Of a stretch of 64,000 bases of DNA, positions 55,987 through 64,000 are shown one piece after another. Below the pieces are notes generated by a model, which worked only from the letters and a program-made list of their open reading frames with translations, made no database searches and was not told the DNA's origin. Source of the stretch: Paraglaciecola sp030730205 (lineage in GTDB: Bacteria > Pseudomonadota > Gammaproteobacteria > Enterobacterales > Alteromonadaceae). The stretch covers positions 95,556-159,555 of the forward strand of contig NZ_JBGQOM010000011.1 in NCBI RefSeq assembly GCF_052119645.1, read 5' to 3'. The translations under genes and the position numbers were made by a program. How positions within the stretch are numbered: the stretch's first letter is position 1; every line of letters begins with the position of its first letter.

Positions 55987-56340
55987 GTAATTCTCCTAAC
56001 CAATATGGCTCGACTATTAAGTCGTTATTTTACGAATCGTGTCAGTAACAACAGCGCAACTGGACCAGTTTAAACGGCAATAGTTTACCGCATATCCGAA
56101 ACATAAGGCAGTGACTTGCCCAGTCCAAAATTGATGCTGCATGCTTAAAGGCATTAACAACCCTATGTTGCTTTACCAAACTATTACTTGTGAAGGATTT
56201 TGCAATTAAAGTGCCAATAGAAGCATCAAAGCAGGGATAGGTTATGCAGGAATAAGTTAAATACGACATCAGCCGTTTTTTGATTTAAACGAATAATATC
56301 CAATCCTCCCAGAAGAATGAACTGCTATGGATAAAAGGAT
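55987..56340. other. Intergenic region between FlgO paralogue and DUF2721 gene
   Basis: About 350 bases. A minus-strand frame of 75 codons (56042-56269) is open but has no ribosome site, is Cys-rich and resembles nothing I can name. I do not call it a gene. Confidence 0.5.
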
Positions 56341-56790
56341 TTATTCTTCAATAAATTCTTTACCCATTTGCAGTGTGCGAGTGGCCAGTTGTACTTCTTT
56401 TAAAAATGTCAGCAGGGCAAAGATCAACAATACGAGTGAAATAGTAAATAGAGCGACCACAACATTTCGAAAATTAATTTGCCACAAGTCACCCACAAAT
56501 AAACAAACCACAACACCACAGACAAACAGGGCTGACGCAACACATAAACCTATTGCACGGTTAATGAGCTTTACCCTGCGCCACAAGTTTTTAAGTTCTT
56601 TTTGCGACATTTCTAGATAAGCCGGATTTTTTAACATCATGATCCGACGCTCCATAATGCGCGCTCTGTCCACAATGCGACCAAGTCGTCCCGACATGAC
56701 ATTAAGAAAGCCCGCTATGCCGGTTAACATAAATACGGGAGCCACTACAATTTGAATGACTTGTGCGAGATCAGAGCCTGATACATCCAT
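56341..56790 (-). CDS. DUF2721 family membrane protein
   Basis: A 149-residue membrane protein with three hydrophobic segments (about 10-30, 78-100 and 107-130) separated by a basic cytoplasmic loop (SGRLGRIVDRARIMERRI). This is the layout of DUF2721 proteins, whose function is unknown. It lies 26 bases downstream of rimO and is probably co-transcribed with it. Confidence 0.85.
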   Translation of the reverse strand: MDVSGSDLAQVIQIVVAPVFMLTGIAGFLNVMSGRLGRIVDRARIMERRIMMLKNPAYLEMSQKELKNLWRRVKLINRAIGLCVASALFVCGVVVCLFVGDLWQINFRNVVVALFTISLVLLIFALLTFLKEVQLATRTLQMGKEFIEE

Positions 56791-56816
56791 ATTAAGTGTT
56801 TCCTATTCTAATAAGT

Positions 56817-58244
56817 CTATTCATTGTCTACTTCCACGTCATCATCCACTTTCACGGCCCACAAATCATGTTCATCAGCATGGATAATTTGCGCCCAGAT
56901 AATATCACCTGGTTGTACATCAAATTCATCGGTCAAATGCACATTACCATCGATTTCTGGCGCATCGGCATAACATCGGCCCACTGCGCCCTCAGTCGTC
57001 ACTTCATCAATTAGTACTTGGAACTCCAAACCTATTTTGGCTTGCAGTTTAGCCGCACTGATGGCCGCTTGTTTTTGCATAAAACGCTCATGTCGCTCTT
57101 GCTTGATGTCTTCACTGACTGGATCGGGTAGATCATTCGCTTTAGCTCCATCAACATCTGAATACATAAAACAGCCTACGCGATCAAGTTGCGCTTCATC
57201 TAAAAAGTCGAGCAACATTTGAAAATCTTCTTCGGTTTCACCGGGAAAACCTACAATAAAAGTAGATCGAATTACCAAGCTTGGACACACTTCACGCCAC
57301 GCTTTAATGCGCTCCATGGTGCGCTCCGCTGCAGCTGGGCGTTTCATTAGTTTGAGAATACGCGGACTTGCATGTTGAAAGGGAATATCCAAATAAGGCA
57401 ATATTTTACCTTCAGCCATCAGGGGCATAATTTTATCAACTGAAGGATAAGGGTAAACATAATGCAAACGCACCCATATACCCAAATCAGCCAATTTCTC
57501 ACATAAGGCTTTCATGTCAGTTTTTACTGGCATGCCATTCCAAAATGCGGTTTTGTTTTTTACATCTACTCCATAGGCACTGGTATCTTGCGAGATAACC
57601 AGTAACTCTTTAACACCGGCATTTTTAAGGCGCTGAGCTTCGTCTAAGATATCGCCGATAGGTCGACTCACTAGATCACCGCGCATTGAAGGAATAATAC
57701 AAAAGGTACAGCGATGGTTACAGCCTTCGGATATTTTTAAGTAGGCGTAATGACGCGGGGTCAATTTAACACCAATGTCAGGAACCAAATTTAAATAGGG
57801 ATTATGCACCGGTTGTGGCAAGTGGGTATGCACTTGATTCACCACTTCTTCATAGGCATGAGGGCCAGTAATGGCCAGTACATTAGGATGGACTTCGCGG
57901 ATCTCATCTTCTTTGATACCTAAACAACCCGTTACGATCACTTTGCCGTTTTCAGCCAAGGCTTCACCTATCGTATCCAAGGATTCTTGCACCGCAGAGT
58001 CGATAAAGCCGCAAGTATTAACGATGACCAAATCAGCGTCATTGTAGGTGGGTACTACGTCATAACCTTCGGTACGTAATTGAGTCAGAATGCGCTCTGA
58101 GTCAACTAAGTTCTTCGGACAGCCAAGGCTGACAAACCCAATGCGCGTGCCTTCAGCAGATTTAATAGGCGAACCTGATTCAAGCACCTTAACAGGTGTT
58201 TCTAAAGTCGTGGTGCGATTGGGGATATAGGTTTCAACAGTCAT
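56817..58244 (-). CDS. rimO: Ribosomal protein S12 methylthiotransferase (RimO)
   Basis: A radical-SAM enzyme that methylthiolates the conserved Asp (Asp89 in E. coli numbering) of ribosomal protein S12. The N-terminal UPF0004 domain has GFVSLGCPKNLVDSE with its cluster cysteine and VNTCGFIDSA; the radical SAM motif CxxxCxxC is in SEGCNHRCTFCIIPS; the C-terminal TRAM domain ends near residue 465. The length of 475 includes an N-terminal extension of about 30 residues compared with many RimO proteins. Confidence 0.95.
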   Translation of the reverse strand: MTVETYIPNRTTTLETPVKVLESGSPIKSAEGTRIGFVSLGCPKNLVDSERILTQLRTEGYDVVPTYNDADLVIVNTCGFIDSAVQESLDTIGEALAENGKVIVTGCLGIKEDEIREVHPNVLAITGPHAYEEVVNQVHTHLPQPVHNPYLNLVPDIGVKLTPRHYAYLKISEGCNHRCTFCIIPSMRGDLVSRPIGDILDEAQRLKNAGVKELLVISQDTSAYGVDVKNKTAFWNGMPVKTDMKALCEKLADLGIWVRLHYVYPYPSVDKIMPLMAEGKILPYLDIPFQHASPRILKLMKRPAAAERTMERIKAWREVCPSLVIRSTFIVGFPGETEEDFQMLLDFLDEAQLDRVGCFMYSDVDGAKANDLPDPVSEDIKQERHERFMQKQAAISAAKLQAKIGLEFQVLIDEVTTEGAVGRCYADAPEIDGNVHLTDEFDVQPGDIIWAQIIHADEHDLWAVKVDDDVEVDNE

Positions 58245-58607
58245 TTGGCGCTCAAAAACAGGACAACAAGGAATTGCAGCGATTATACACTAAGGTAAAA
58301 CGCTTGGCAGCAGCTGTGGGTCACTAAATAGTTAATAGAGGATTTAAAATCTGTCTTTGCCATTTTACCAAAACAACGTCAATGACCAACTATACAAAAG
58401 TGAAACATCAGTATATGTGCATATTAACATGATGCCGAACGCTCAATAACCAGATATTCCAGGATGACCTATTGGGTATCCTGGAAACATTATAAAATTG
58501 CTCTTGCTTTAAATTAATATATTCAGAACCATTTGAAGAGTGAATATGATGTGAAGGTCATTAATAGCTGTTAATCAAATTAAGTCATTGCCTGCTACTG
58601 CTTAGTA
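58245..58607. other. Intergenic region upstream of rimO
   Basis: About 360 bases without a gene. A stem-loop with 7-bp arms CCAGGAT/ATCCTGG (58459-58465 with 58478-58484) lies about 120 bases past the aldo/keto reductase stop. It lacks a T-run, so its role is unclear. Confidence 0.5.
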
Positions 58608-59684
58608 TTATTCGGCACCTAATACATCATATCCTCCATACACCATTTTTCGAATTACTGAGCTGTCTAGCATGTCTGAAAACTCAGGTTTAAGTTGACT
58701 TATTTGATTCAGTTTTCCAAGGTGTTCAGCAGTTAAATGAATATCCAGTGCGGCAATATTGGATTGCAATTGAAACAAAGACGAAGCGCCGATAATAGTT
58801 GAAGTGACTTCAGGCTTAGACAATGTCCAAGCAAGCGCTATTTGAGCAAGTGGTTTGTCTAACTCATTTGCAACTTCGCGCAAAGCATCCAGTATATGCC
58901 AGTTTCTATCACTAAATTTCGAATCACCAAAGGGATTGGGTTTAGTTAATCGCCCCTCACCGCGCTGTCCTTCTTTGTTGTATTTACCAGTTAAAAAGCC
59001 CCCGGCTAATGGACTCCAAGGCATGACGGCCATTGAAGTGTCGCGGGCAACGGGGAAGTGTTCTCTTTCTACCTCGCGGGCGACCAATGAGTATTCTAAT
59101 TGCATGGCAATAGGTGCTGGAATTCTGCGTTCACTCGCCAACGTTGCCGCTTTCATCGCAATATAAGCAGGCATGTCTGAAAAAGCAAAATAGCGAATTT
59201 TACCCGACCTAACTAAATCACCTAAGGTTTGTAATATTTCTTCAATAGGAGTGACGCCATCCCAAATATGCATCCAATAAAGATCTATATAGTCAGTACC
59301 AAGTCTCTTGAGCGAATTATCCAATGCCCTATATATGTTTTTTGTACCGCTCCCACCTGCATTTGGATTGGCTATCGTGCCCCCGGTCTTTTCTGCCAAT
59401 GGACTTGCTGAAAAATTAAAGCCAAATTTTGTGGCTAATACAATCTCATCTCGACAGCGGGATTTGGCAATAAACTTACCAAGCAAGTCTTCACTTGCTC
59501 CTTGGCCGTAGATATCGGCAGTGTCAATAAAATTACCTCCATTTTCACGATAAGCATTAAAAACAGCTTGCGCGTCCTGTTCAGTCGAACCCCAGTTAGT
59601 GCCACCAAATGTCATCGTTCCGAGAGTCAGAGGGCTGACAATTAGACCCGAGCGGCCCAGTGGTCGATAAGATGTTAAATTCAT
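58608..59684 (-). CDS. Aldo/keto reductase
   Basis: A 358-residue NADPH-dependent aldo/keto reductase. The catalytic tetrad is present: Asp54 and Tyr59 (NFIDTADIYG), Lys86 (ATKFG) and His139 (DLYWMHIWD). The C-terminal cofactor site is VTSTIIGASSLFQLQSN. It probably reduces aldehydes. It is divergent from a TetR regulator across 105 bases, and an inverted repeat lies between them, so the pair looks like a self-contained stress-response unit. Confidence 0.9.
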   Translation of the reverse strand: MNLTSYRPLGRSGLIVSPLTLGTMTFGGTNWGSTEQDAQAVFNAYRENGGNFIDTADIYGQGASEDLLGKFIAKSRCRDEIVLATKFGFNFSASPLAEKTGGTIANPNAGGSGTKNIYRALDNSLKRLGTDYIDLYWMHIWDGVTPIEEILQTLGDLVRSGKIRYFAFSDMPAYIAMKAATLASERRIPAPIAMQLEYSLVAREVEREHFPVARDTSMAVMPWSPLAGGFLTGKYNKEGQRGEGRLTKPNPFGDSKFSDRNWHILDALREVANELDKPLAQIALAWTLSKPEVTSTIIGASSLFQLQSNIAALDIHLTAEHLGKLNQISQLKPEFSDMLDSSVIRKMVYGGYDVLGAE

Positions 59685-59694
59685 TCTTTAATTC

Positions 59695-59710
59695 CATAGT
59701 GATTACTATG
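59695..59710. promoter_or_regulatory. Candidate TetR operator
   Basis: CATAGT-GATT-ACTATG is a perfect 6-4-6 inverted repeat in the region shared by the aldo/keto reductase and TetR genes; a half-site ACTATG recurs near 59759. It is a plausible regulator site, unproved. Confidence 0.45.
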
Positions 59711-59789
59711 ATATACGCTACACCGTTGATTTACTTTGTCAATAATTACATAATGAATACTATGAAATACTTGTTTTGGTAACACTGAT

Positions 59790-60386
59790 ATGAAAAAAGT
59801 GGGTAGACCCCTCTCATTTGATAGAGATGAAGTGCTCAAAAAAGCAATGACCACATTCTGGAAAAGTGGCTATGAGACAACATCTATTACCGATCTGACA
59901 ACTGCAATGGGGATTACCGCACCGAGTCTTTACACTGCTTTTGGCGACAAAAAACAACTTTTTTTGGAAGCGATTCGGCTTTACGTATGCGCTGATCCTG
60001 AAGTGATAAATCAAATTGACAATGCGCCGACAGCAAAAGATACCGCTTGGCTATTGTTGCAAACGTCAGCCAGCATATTTACCAATGAAAATACACCACT
60101 AGGTTGTTTTATGGCGAGCTCGACCGCTAGCGGATCGGCTAATTCAGAAGACGTGCGTCGTTACGTTACTGACATCCGCAATGAGATGCGCCTTAATTTG
60201 AAGTTGCGGATTGATCAAGATATTGAAAAAGGGTTATTGCCAAGCGACACATCTGCGTTTGCGCTTGCCGATTTGGTTTTTGCTATTATCCAAGGCATGT
60301 CTGTTTTAGCCCGCGATGGCGTCAAACAAGAAAGTTTGATTTTACTATGTAAGCAAGCTTTGAACGCGTGGCCTGAAAATAACTAA
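59790..60386 (+). CDS. TetR-family regulator
   Basis: A 198-residue TetR regulator. Residues about 8-55 form the helix-turn-helix (FDRDEVLKKAMTTFWKSGYE, then SITDLTTAMGITAPSLYTAFGDKKQLF). The ligand domain follows, with a Cys in GCFMASS. This subgroup often controls an adjacent oxidoreductase, so the divergent aldo/keto reductase is the likely target. Confidence 0.92.
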   Translation: MKKVGRPLSFDRDEVLKKAMTTFWKSGYETTSITDLTTAMGITAPSLYTAFGDKKQLFLEAIRLYVCADPEVINQIDNAPTAKDTAWLLLQTSASIFTNENTPLGCFMASSTASGSANSEDVRRYVTDIRNEMRLNLKLRIDQDIEKGLLPSDTSAFALADLVFAIIQGMSVLARDGVKQESLILLCKQALNAWPENN

Positions 60387-60903
60387 TATCCAAAATAAAC
60401 CAGCTGAAAGCGTAAAAGTACTTAGTTTGAAACAGTGTCAAATCGACATAAACGATTAACTTAAGCTGTAAAAATGTATCTTCTTTTTCACACCGACATA
60501 AAAATGTCTTAAGAAGCACCAGTGTTGGCGGCAACTTATCACTATTTAATTGTAGTTTATACGTCTGCGTTCTCAGCAAGTTGATCGTCAATGGGAGTTA
60601 AGTGAACGATCCAAAAAGTAGATTGAAAACAGTCAAGGTTTTAATCTGACGTGCAAACCTTGGTGATAAGTGATCGTTGAGATAATAAGTTTTTTAACCG
60701 TTAATATTCGTATTCTAGCGCTATAAAGTTCCTATAAATTCACACGCCTCCGTTGCCAGCGAGACACTTATTGGTGGCCTATTTCTGACGGTACACCAGT
60801 TTTCTCTTTCAGTTAAAGTAAAACCATTACTTAAGCAACTCCGCGTCGCACTGGTTAAAAAATATCCACCCAAGAGCGTTGACTCACATACGCCACTAAC
60901 CGG
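60387..60903. other. Intergenic region before the NmrA fragment
   Basis: About 515 bases with no supported gene. A minus-strand frame of nearly 60 codons is open at about 60726-60900, without a ribosome site. The right part is richer in GC than its surroundings and may be the broken 5' side of the NmrA-like gene or imported DNA. Confidence 0.45.
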
Positions 60904-61230
60904 ATGAGTTTAGTGGAGGAGGCGGTCTTCAACTCTGATCTCGAGGACACATTCCTTCATCCGGCGCTGTGTTTTCAAAACTATGCTGGAGCATGGAAGC
61001 GGATTGTTACGTCGGGAGAATTGGCAGAGCCTTGGTCTAACGAGACGCGATTTTCTCGGGTCGATTATCGAGACGTCGGGGAAGTTGCTGCCATTACTCT
61101 CACTGAAGATCGACTGCTCTATGGTACCTTCGAGCTTTGTTCTGGACTTTCATTCAATCGAATCGAGGTTGCCGAACTTCTGGGCCGAAGACATAAACTA
61201 GATAATGGCGGGGACAGAGCACTTAGTTAG
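60904..61230 (+). pseudogene. Fragment of an NmrA-like NAD(P)-binding protein
   Basis: A 108-residue frame matches only the middle of NmrA-like/atypical SDR proteins: EEAVFNSDLEDTFLHPALCFQNYA, then RFSRVDYRDVGEVAAITLTEDRLLYGTFELC. The cofactor-binding N-terminus (about 100 residues with GxxGxxG) is missing, and the end diverges after VAELLGR. It has no good ribosome site. I read it as a truncated remnant. Such genes often sit near TetR/MerR regulators, as here. Confidence 0.65.
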
Positions 61231-61500
61231 CATAACTAAATTGGTATTTTTCATCATTTTTACTGCGTTAAATAAAGTAATAACTAATTAATTCAATGTG
61301 TTATTAATTGTTGATGTTGTTAGGAACTAGCTTGCGGTAGGTTTTAAGTCAGCCTATTTTAAAATTACTTCTCTGTGCTCCAAGTTATTAGTAAGTAGTC
61401 ACTGCATTTATTTGCTTTTTAACCTTTGTTGTCGATAAACCTTGTCCCATCAAAAAATATAGCAATAATCAGCCTAGGTTTTATTTATTGGATTTATATA

Positions 61501-62580
61501 GTGCAATTGTTAGAAATAGAGTGTTTGGGTAAAACACTTAAGTTAGAAGGTTCAATGGCTGGGTGGCAACAACTGTTTTGGGGGGAACAATGCGTTTCGC
61601 AAATTAGTGCCAATGCTGACAATGATAAATTTTCACATCAATTTTCCCTACAAAGTGAGCAGGGCGAGATTCAAGTGAAGCTGAATGGTGCTCTGCAATG
61701 GCAGCCTTTTGATCTGCAATTCCAGCTTTTAGTTAATGATGAGCTATTGCATGAAAATACACTGACTGAAAAAGACATAGAGCAAAGGCAAGTGGTCCAG
61801 GGTGAAAAGCAAGCGATGAAATTTAGTGTCGTTGGTATGGCGGGCTTGGGGTTAAAACTATTTAAAAGTGCCAAAGTGATTAAAGTGTTGTTTGCTGCTG
61901 GCAGTTTAGCCGCATATAGCTGGTTGTTTTCTATTGAGTTTGCCATTGCCCTGATACTTTGTCTGGTGTTTCATGAATATGGTCATATCAAGGCGATGAA
62001 GTACTTTGGTTTGAAAACCAAAGGTATTTACCTTATTCCTTTTGTGGGCGGTTTAGCGCTCAGCGAAGACAAAATTAATACACGCTGGCAGGATATTGTC
62101 ATTTCAATTATGGGGCCATTTTTTGGCTTGATATTGTCTATTGCTTGTTTAGTAGGATATTGGTTTACCGATATAGAAATACTCGCAGGTCTAGCGGTAT
62201 TTAACGCCTTGCTCAATTTATTTAATATGTTACCTGTATTGCCTTTAGATGGTGGGCATGTGCTGAAAAGTATCGCTTTTTCAATTAACTCCCGAGTCGG
62301 AATCGTCGCTTGTGCATTGGGGGCCGCGCTAGGTGTTTATGTTAGTTATCATTTTGGTTTGGCTTTGTTAGGTTTTTTACTTGCTATAGGTAGTGTGGAA
62401 ATATTCTTTGAATATAAACGCCGACATCTCAGTGAGCTATTGCCCCTTAACCGTTATGCTCAAATCGTTTCCATTTTGTGGTATGTCATCACTTTGGGTG
62501 GTTTAAGTGCCATTATTTGGCTATTGGGTCAAACAGATAACGGTGCGTTGTCATTACCGCTTAGAATATTGAGTAGTTAA
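61501..62580 (+). CDS. M50 (site-2) family membrane metalloprotease
   Basis: About 359 residues from the GTG at 61501 (VQLLEIECLGKTLKLEGS), with GGA eight bases upstream. The frame is open to a TTG at 61426, which would add a hydrophobic N-terminus that I doubt. An N-terminal beta-rich soluble domain (about 1-105) precedes several membrane helices. The zinc site HExxH is at 158-162 (HEYGH), and the third-ligand motif LDGG has Asp250. Site-2 proteases cut membrane proteins in signalling. No partner is adjacent, and the substrate is unknown. Confidence 0.82.
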   Translation: MQLLEIECLGKTLKLEGSMAGWQQLFWGEQCVSQISANADNDKFSHQFSLQSEQGEIQVKLNGALQWQPFDLQFQLLVNDELLHENTLTEKDIEQRQVVQGEKQAMKFSVVGMAGLGLKLFKSAKVIKVLFAAGSLAAYSWLFSIEFAIALILCLVFHEYGHIKAMKYFGLKTKGIYLIPFVGGLALSEDKINTRWQDIVISIMGPFFGLILSIACLVGYWFTDIEILAGLAVFNALLNLFNMLPVLPLDGGHVLKSIAFSINSRVGIVACALGAALGVYVSYHFGLALLGFLLAIGSVEIFFEYKRRHLSELLPLNRYAQIVSILWYVITLGGLSAIIWLLGQTDNGALSLPLRILSS

Positions 62581-62666
62581 GGTGACTCTCGGACCTGTGA
62601 GGTCAGGTTTTAGTTGCAGGGCAAATTATTGCCAGATGCAACCGGAAAGATCAAAAGCATTTTAAC

Positions 62667-62693
62667 CACAGAGTTCACAGAGTACACAAAGGT
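62667..62693. repeat. Short 9-base tandem repeat (CACAGAG type)
   Basis: Three imperfect 9-base units (CACAGAGTT, CACAGAGTA, CACAAAGGT) lie in an intergenic stretch. Similar ACCACAGAG-ACACAGAG strings are scattered in many gammaproteobacterial genomes; I know no assigned role. Confidence 0.6.
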
Positions 62694-62844
62694 AAAGCAG
62701 ATAAATTAACTGTGTTTTGTATTACTTAGAACTCAGCCTGATTGACTGAAATGTGCCAATTTCAGACATAGAAATGCAACGGCTAAACTTAAGAGTAAAA
62801 CCACCTTGATTGCTTTTTAACGAAAAAAATTCTAGCAATTAAAT

Positions 62845-63549
62845 CTATAAATGTTGATGGAACCAGTCGGCTAGCTCTTTGATAGCTGTGGGCCTAGTTT
62901 TTGGGCTGAAACCATGCCCTTCGTCCTTATAAATACTAAGTTTATGGGGGTGCTCTAATTTAGCTAGAGTAGCAGCTAGCCATTTAGCATTTTCTACTGA
63001 TACACGGGTATCTCTATCACCATGTTGTATGAGTATTGGCACATTCTTATTTAATTTATCTGCCCACTTAAGCACTGAACGTTTGTCTAGCTCTACTTCT
63101 TTGTTAGCGGCGTAGTTTGGTATTCTATTTTCGTAGACTTTTTCCATCGCTTGCCTGAATTTCAATTCCCGTAACAAATCTGAAGCGCCAGCAATGGTAG
63201 CAACAGCCTTTATCTCAGGCATTTTTTGCATGGCTAAAAAAGTCTGCATGCCACCACGGCTAGAGCCGTACATACCAACTTTTGTCGAGTCGACATCTTT
63301 AATATAAGGAATGTATTTTGCCAGTTTGACCACATCCAACACATCTTCACCACCAAATTCATCAGACTTTCCAATTATCTCTTCTTTGTCGAAGGATCCT
63401 CGATATTGGCTACCTATAATAGCAAAGCCTTGTTCAGCCATGGGAAACAAGGATGCCATCATTGATCCAAATACAACTGCTACATAACGGCCATTACCGC
63501 CTCTGTTGTATACGAGAACAGGTAGGTCTGTTTGACCCTTCGGTTTCAT
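62845..63549 (-). pseudogene. S9-type alpha/beta hydrolase, 5' end cut by the IS
   Basis: A prolyl-oligopeptidase-like catalytic domain of 234 residues with an intact triad: Ser97 in GSSRGG, Asp180 in HGDRDTRVS and His212 in DEGHGF. The coding frame continues upstream of the first ATG (63549) through about 20 more codons that read in part FKYPVGDLIVSGYV, which is family sequence, until it meets the IS end near 63606. The original N-terminus is therefore missing. An internal start at 63549 could still make the domain, but the native gene is broken. Confidence 0.7.
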
Positions 63550-63623
63550 GACGTACCCCGATACTATGAGGTCACCTACTGGGTATTTGAAGATAGTGAC
63601 GTGGTTGAATAGATACGACCACC

Positions 63624-63650
63624 CCAGTTAAGACATAATAGCTTAACTGG
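63624..63650 (+). promoter_or_regulatory. Hairpin upstream of the transposase gene
   Basis: A 9-bp inverted repeat (63624-63632 with 63642-63650) lies just before the OrfA start. In IS elements such hairpins can shield the transposase start from outside transcripts. Confidence 0.5.
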
Positions 63651-63659
63651 AGATTTATA

Positions 63660-63941
63660 ATGACAACACGTAAGACATATTCAAAAGAATTCAAACTGGA
63701 TGCTATTTCCTTGGTGGTAGAGCAAAAATACAGTAAAGCCGAGGCAGCCAGGAATTTAGGTCTGAGTCCTCAGATACTCGGTCGTTGGCTTAAAGAGGCT
63801 GAAGATGATAATGGTCAGGCTTTTCGTGGTAATGGCACGCTAACCCCCGAGCAAGCGGAAATCCGCCGTTTGAAGGAGCAAGTAAAGCGTCTTGAAATGG
63901 AGCGTGAGATATTAAAAAAAGCGGCTGAGGATTCAAGCTAA
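63660..63941 (+). CDS. IS3-family transposase OrfA
   Basis: A 93-residue DNA-binding subunit. A homeodomain-like HTH (TRKTYSKEFKLDAISLV, then SKAEAARNLGLSPQILGRWL) is followed by a leucine-zipper-type helix (PEQAEIRRLKEQVKRLEMER, then EILKKAA). An A-heptamer near 63913-63920 (TTAAAAAAAG) is the kind of slippery site used to fuse OrfA with OrfB in this family. The end EDSS differs from the common FFAKE ending. A plus-one frame continues open past the stop to the window edge. Confidence 0.88.
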   Translation: MTTRKTYSKEFKLDAISLVVEQKYSKAEAARNLGLSPQILGRWLKEAEDDNGQAFRGNGTLTPEQAEIRRLKEQVKRLEMEREILKKAAEDSS

Positions 63942-64000
63942 CAGCGCAACACTCTTTTCAATCATGTGTGATGGTGTTTTAAATTTCAATGTTTTTCTTG

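Larger units (their letters stand above)
63606..64000 (+). mobile_element. IS3-family insertion sequence, left end, runs off the window
   Basis: The element begins about 63606 (TG start, then ACCACCCCAG) and contains an IS3-type transposase OrfA. The right end and OrfB lie beyond the window edge. The precise boundary is inferred from the break in the S9 hydrolase frame and cannot be fixed without the other end. Confidence 0.75.

Noticed and set aside
56042..56269. A 75-residue minus-strand frame.
   Set aside because: No ribosome site, odd Cys/Leu composition and no recognisable family.
60726..60900. A minus-strand frame of almost 60 codons before the NmrA fragment.
   Set aside because: No start signal or known similarity; chance openness in a GC-richer segment is enough to explain it.
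61426..61500. TTG start giving the M50 protease an extra hydrophobic N-terminus.
   Set aside because: The GTG at 61501 has a spaced GGA and gives a typical start; the extension has no ribosome site.

Overview
The window looks like chromosomal DNA of a marine gammaproteobacterium of the order Alteromonadales, probably a Glaciecola/Paraglaciecola-like member of the Alteromonadaceae. This is inferred from gene content and protein character: cvpA-purF, cysB, rmuC, pnp, tamAB, rimO, a Vibrio SGLT-type sodium/sugar symporter, several FlgO-type lipoproteins, a DUF3718 protein, and enzymes for algal-type sugars. I see no rRNA, tRNA, CRISPR array, prophage or recognisable defence island. The right edge runs into an IS3-family insertion sequence.

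Layout. 0-6.6 kb: cvpA-purF, a YIP1 membrane protein, an AT-rich gap leading into a decayed RelE/HigB-type toxin with its antitoxin still open, miaE, a FlgO-type lipoprotein and a YdjA-type nitroreductase. 6.6-13.2 kb: a DEAD-box helicase, a two-subunit 3-oxoacid CoA-transferase with a divergent LysR regulator, a membrane-anchored coiled-coil protein, a soluble histidine kinase and cysB. 13.3-20.8 kb: L-serine dehydratase, a NudL-type hydrolase and pabB in one direction, then class I fumarase and rmuC, then a frameshifted remnant of an NRAMP/MntH metal transporter. 20.9-29.2 kb: the sodium/sugar symporter, a 9-bp tandem repeat, a flavin reductase, a DUF3718 protein, pnp without rpsO beside it, a periodic NGDI-repeat lipoprotein and a membrane diguanylate cyclase.

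29.2-34.8 kb holds a small catabolic neighbourhood (PhyH-type dioxygenase, Tat-signal Gfo/Idh/MocA oxidoreductase, class II aldolase, enolase-superfamily sugar-acid dehydratase, MFS transporter). 35-42 kb: FadE-type acyl-CoA dehydrogenase, then a tight three-gene operon of an RND/MMPL exporter, a LolA-like periplasmic protein and an outer-membrane beta-barrel. This is the best candidate here for an envelope system of unknown substrate. 42-48.5 kb: YghU, a PilZ protein, glutathione-dependent formaldehyde detoxification (frmA-fghA), small envelope proteins, and an SDR plus lactonase-like pair that resembles L-fucose oxidation. 48.8-56 kb: tamA-tamB and a convergent pair of FlgO paralogues. 56.3-64 kb: DUF2721, rimO, an aldo/keto reductase with a divergent TetR regulator, an NmrA fragment, an M50 protease, and an S9-type hydrolase that appears to be cut by the IS.

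Nothing in the window is a clearly new defence or mobile system. The most informative observations are two decayed genes readable across frames (the toxin and the NRAMP transporter), the three FlgO paralogues, the RND/LolA-like/barrel operon beside fadE, and the 18-19 residue periodic lipoprotein. All functional calls come from reading the sequence and recalling protein families. No database search was run.
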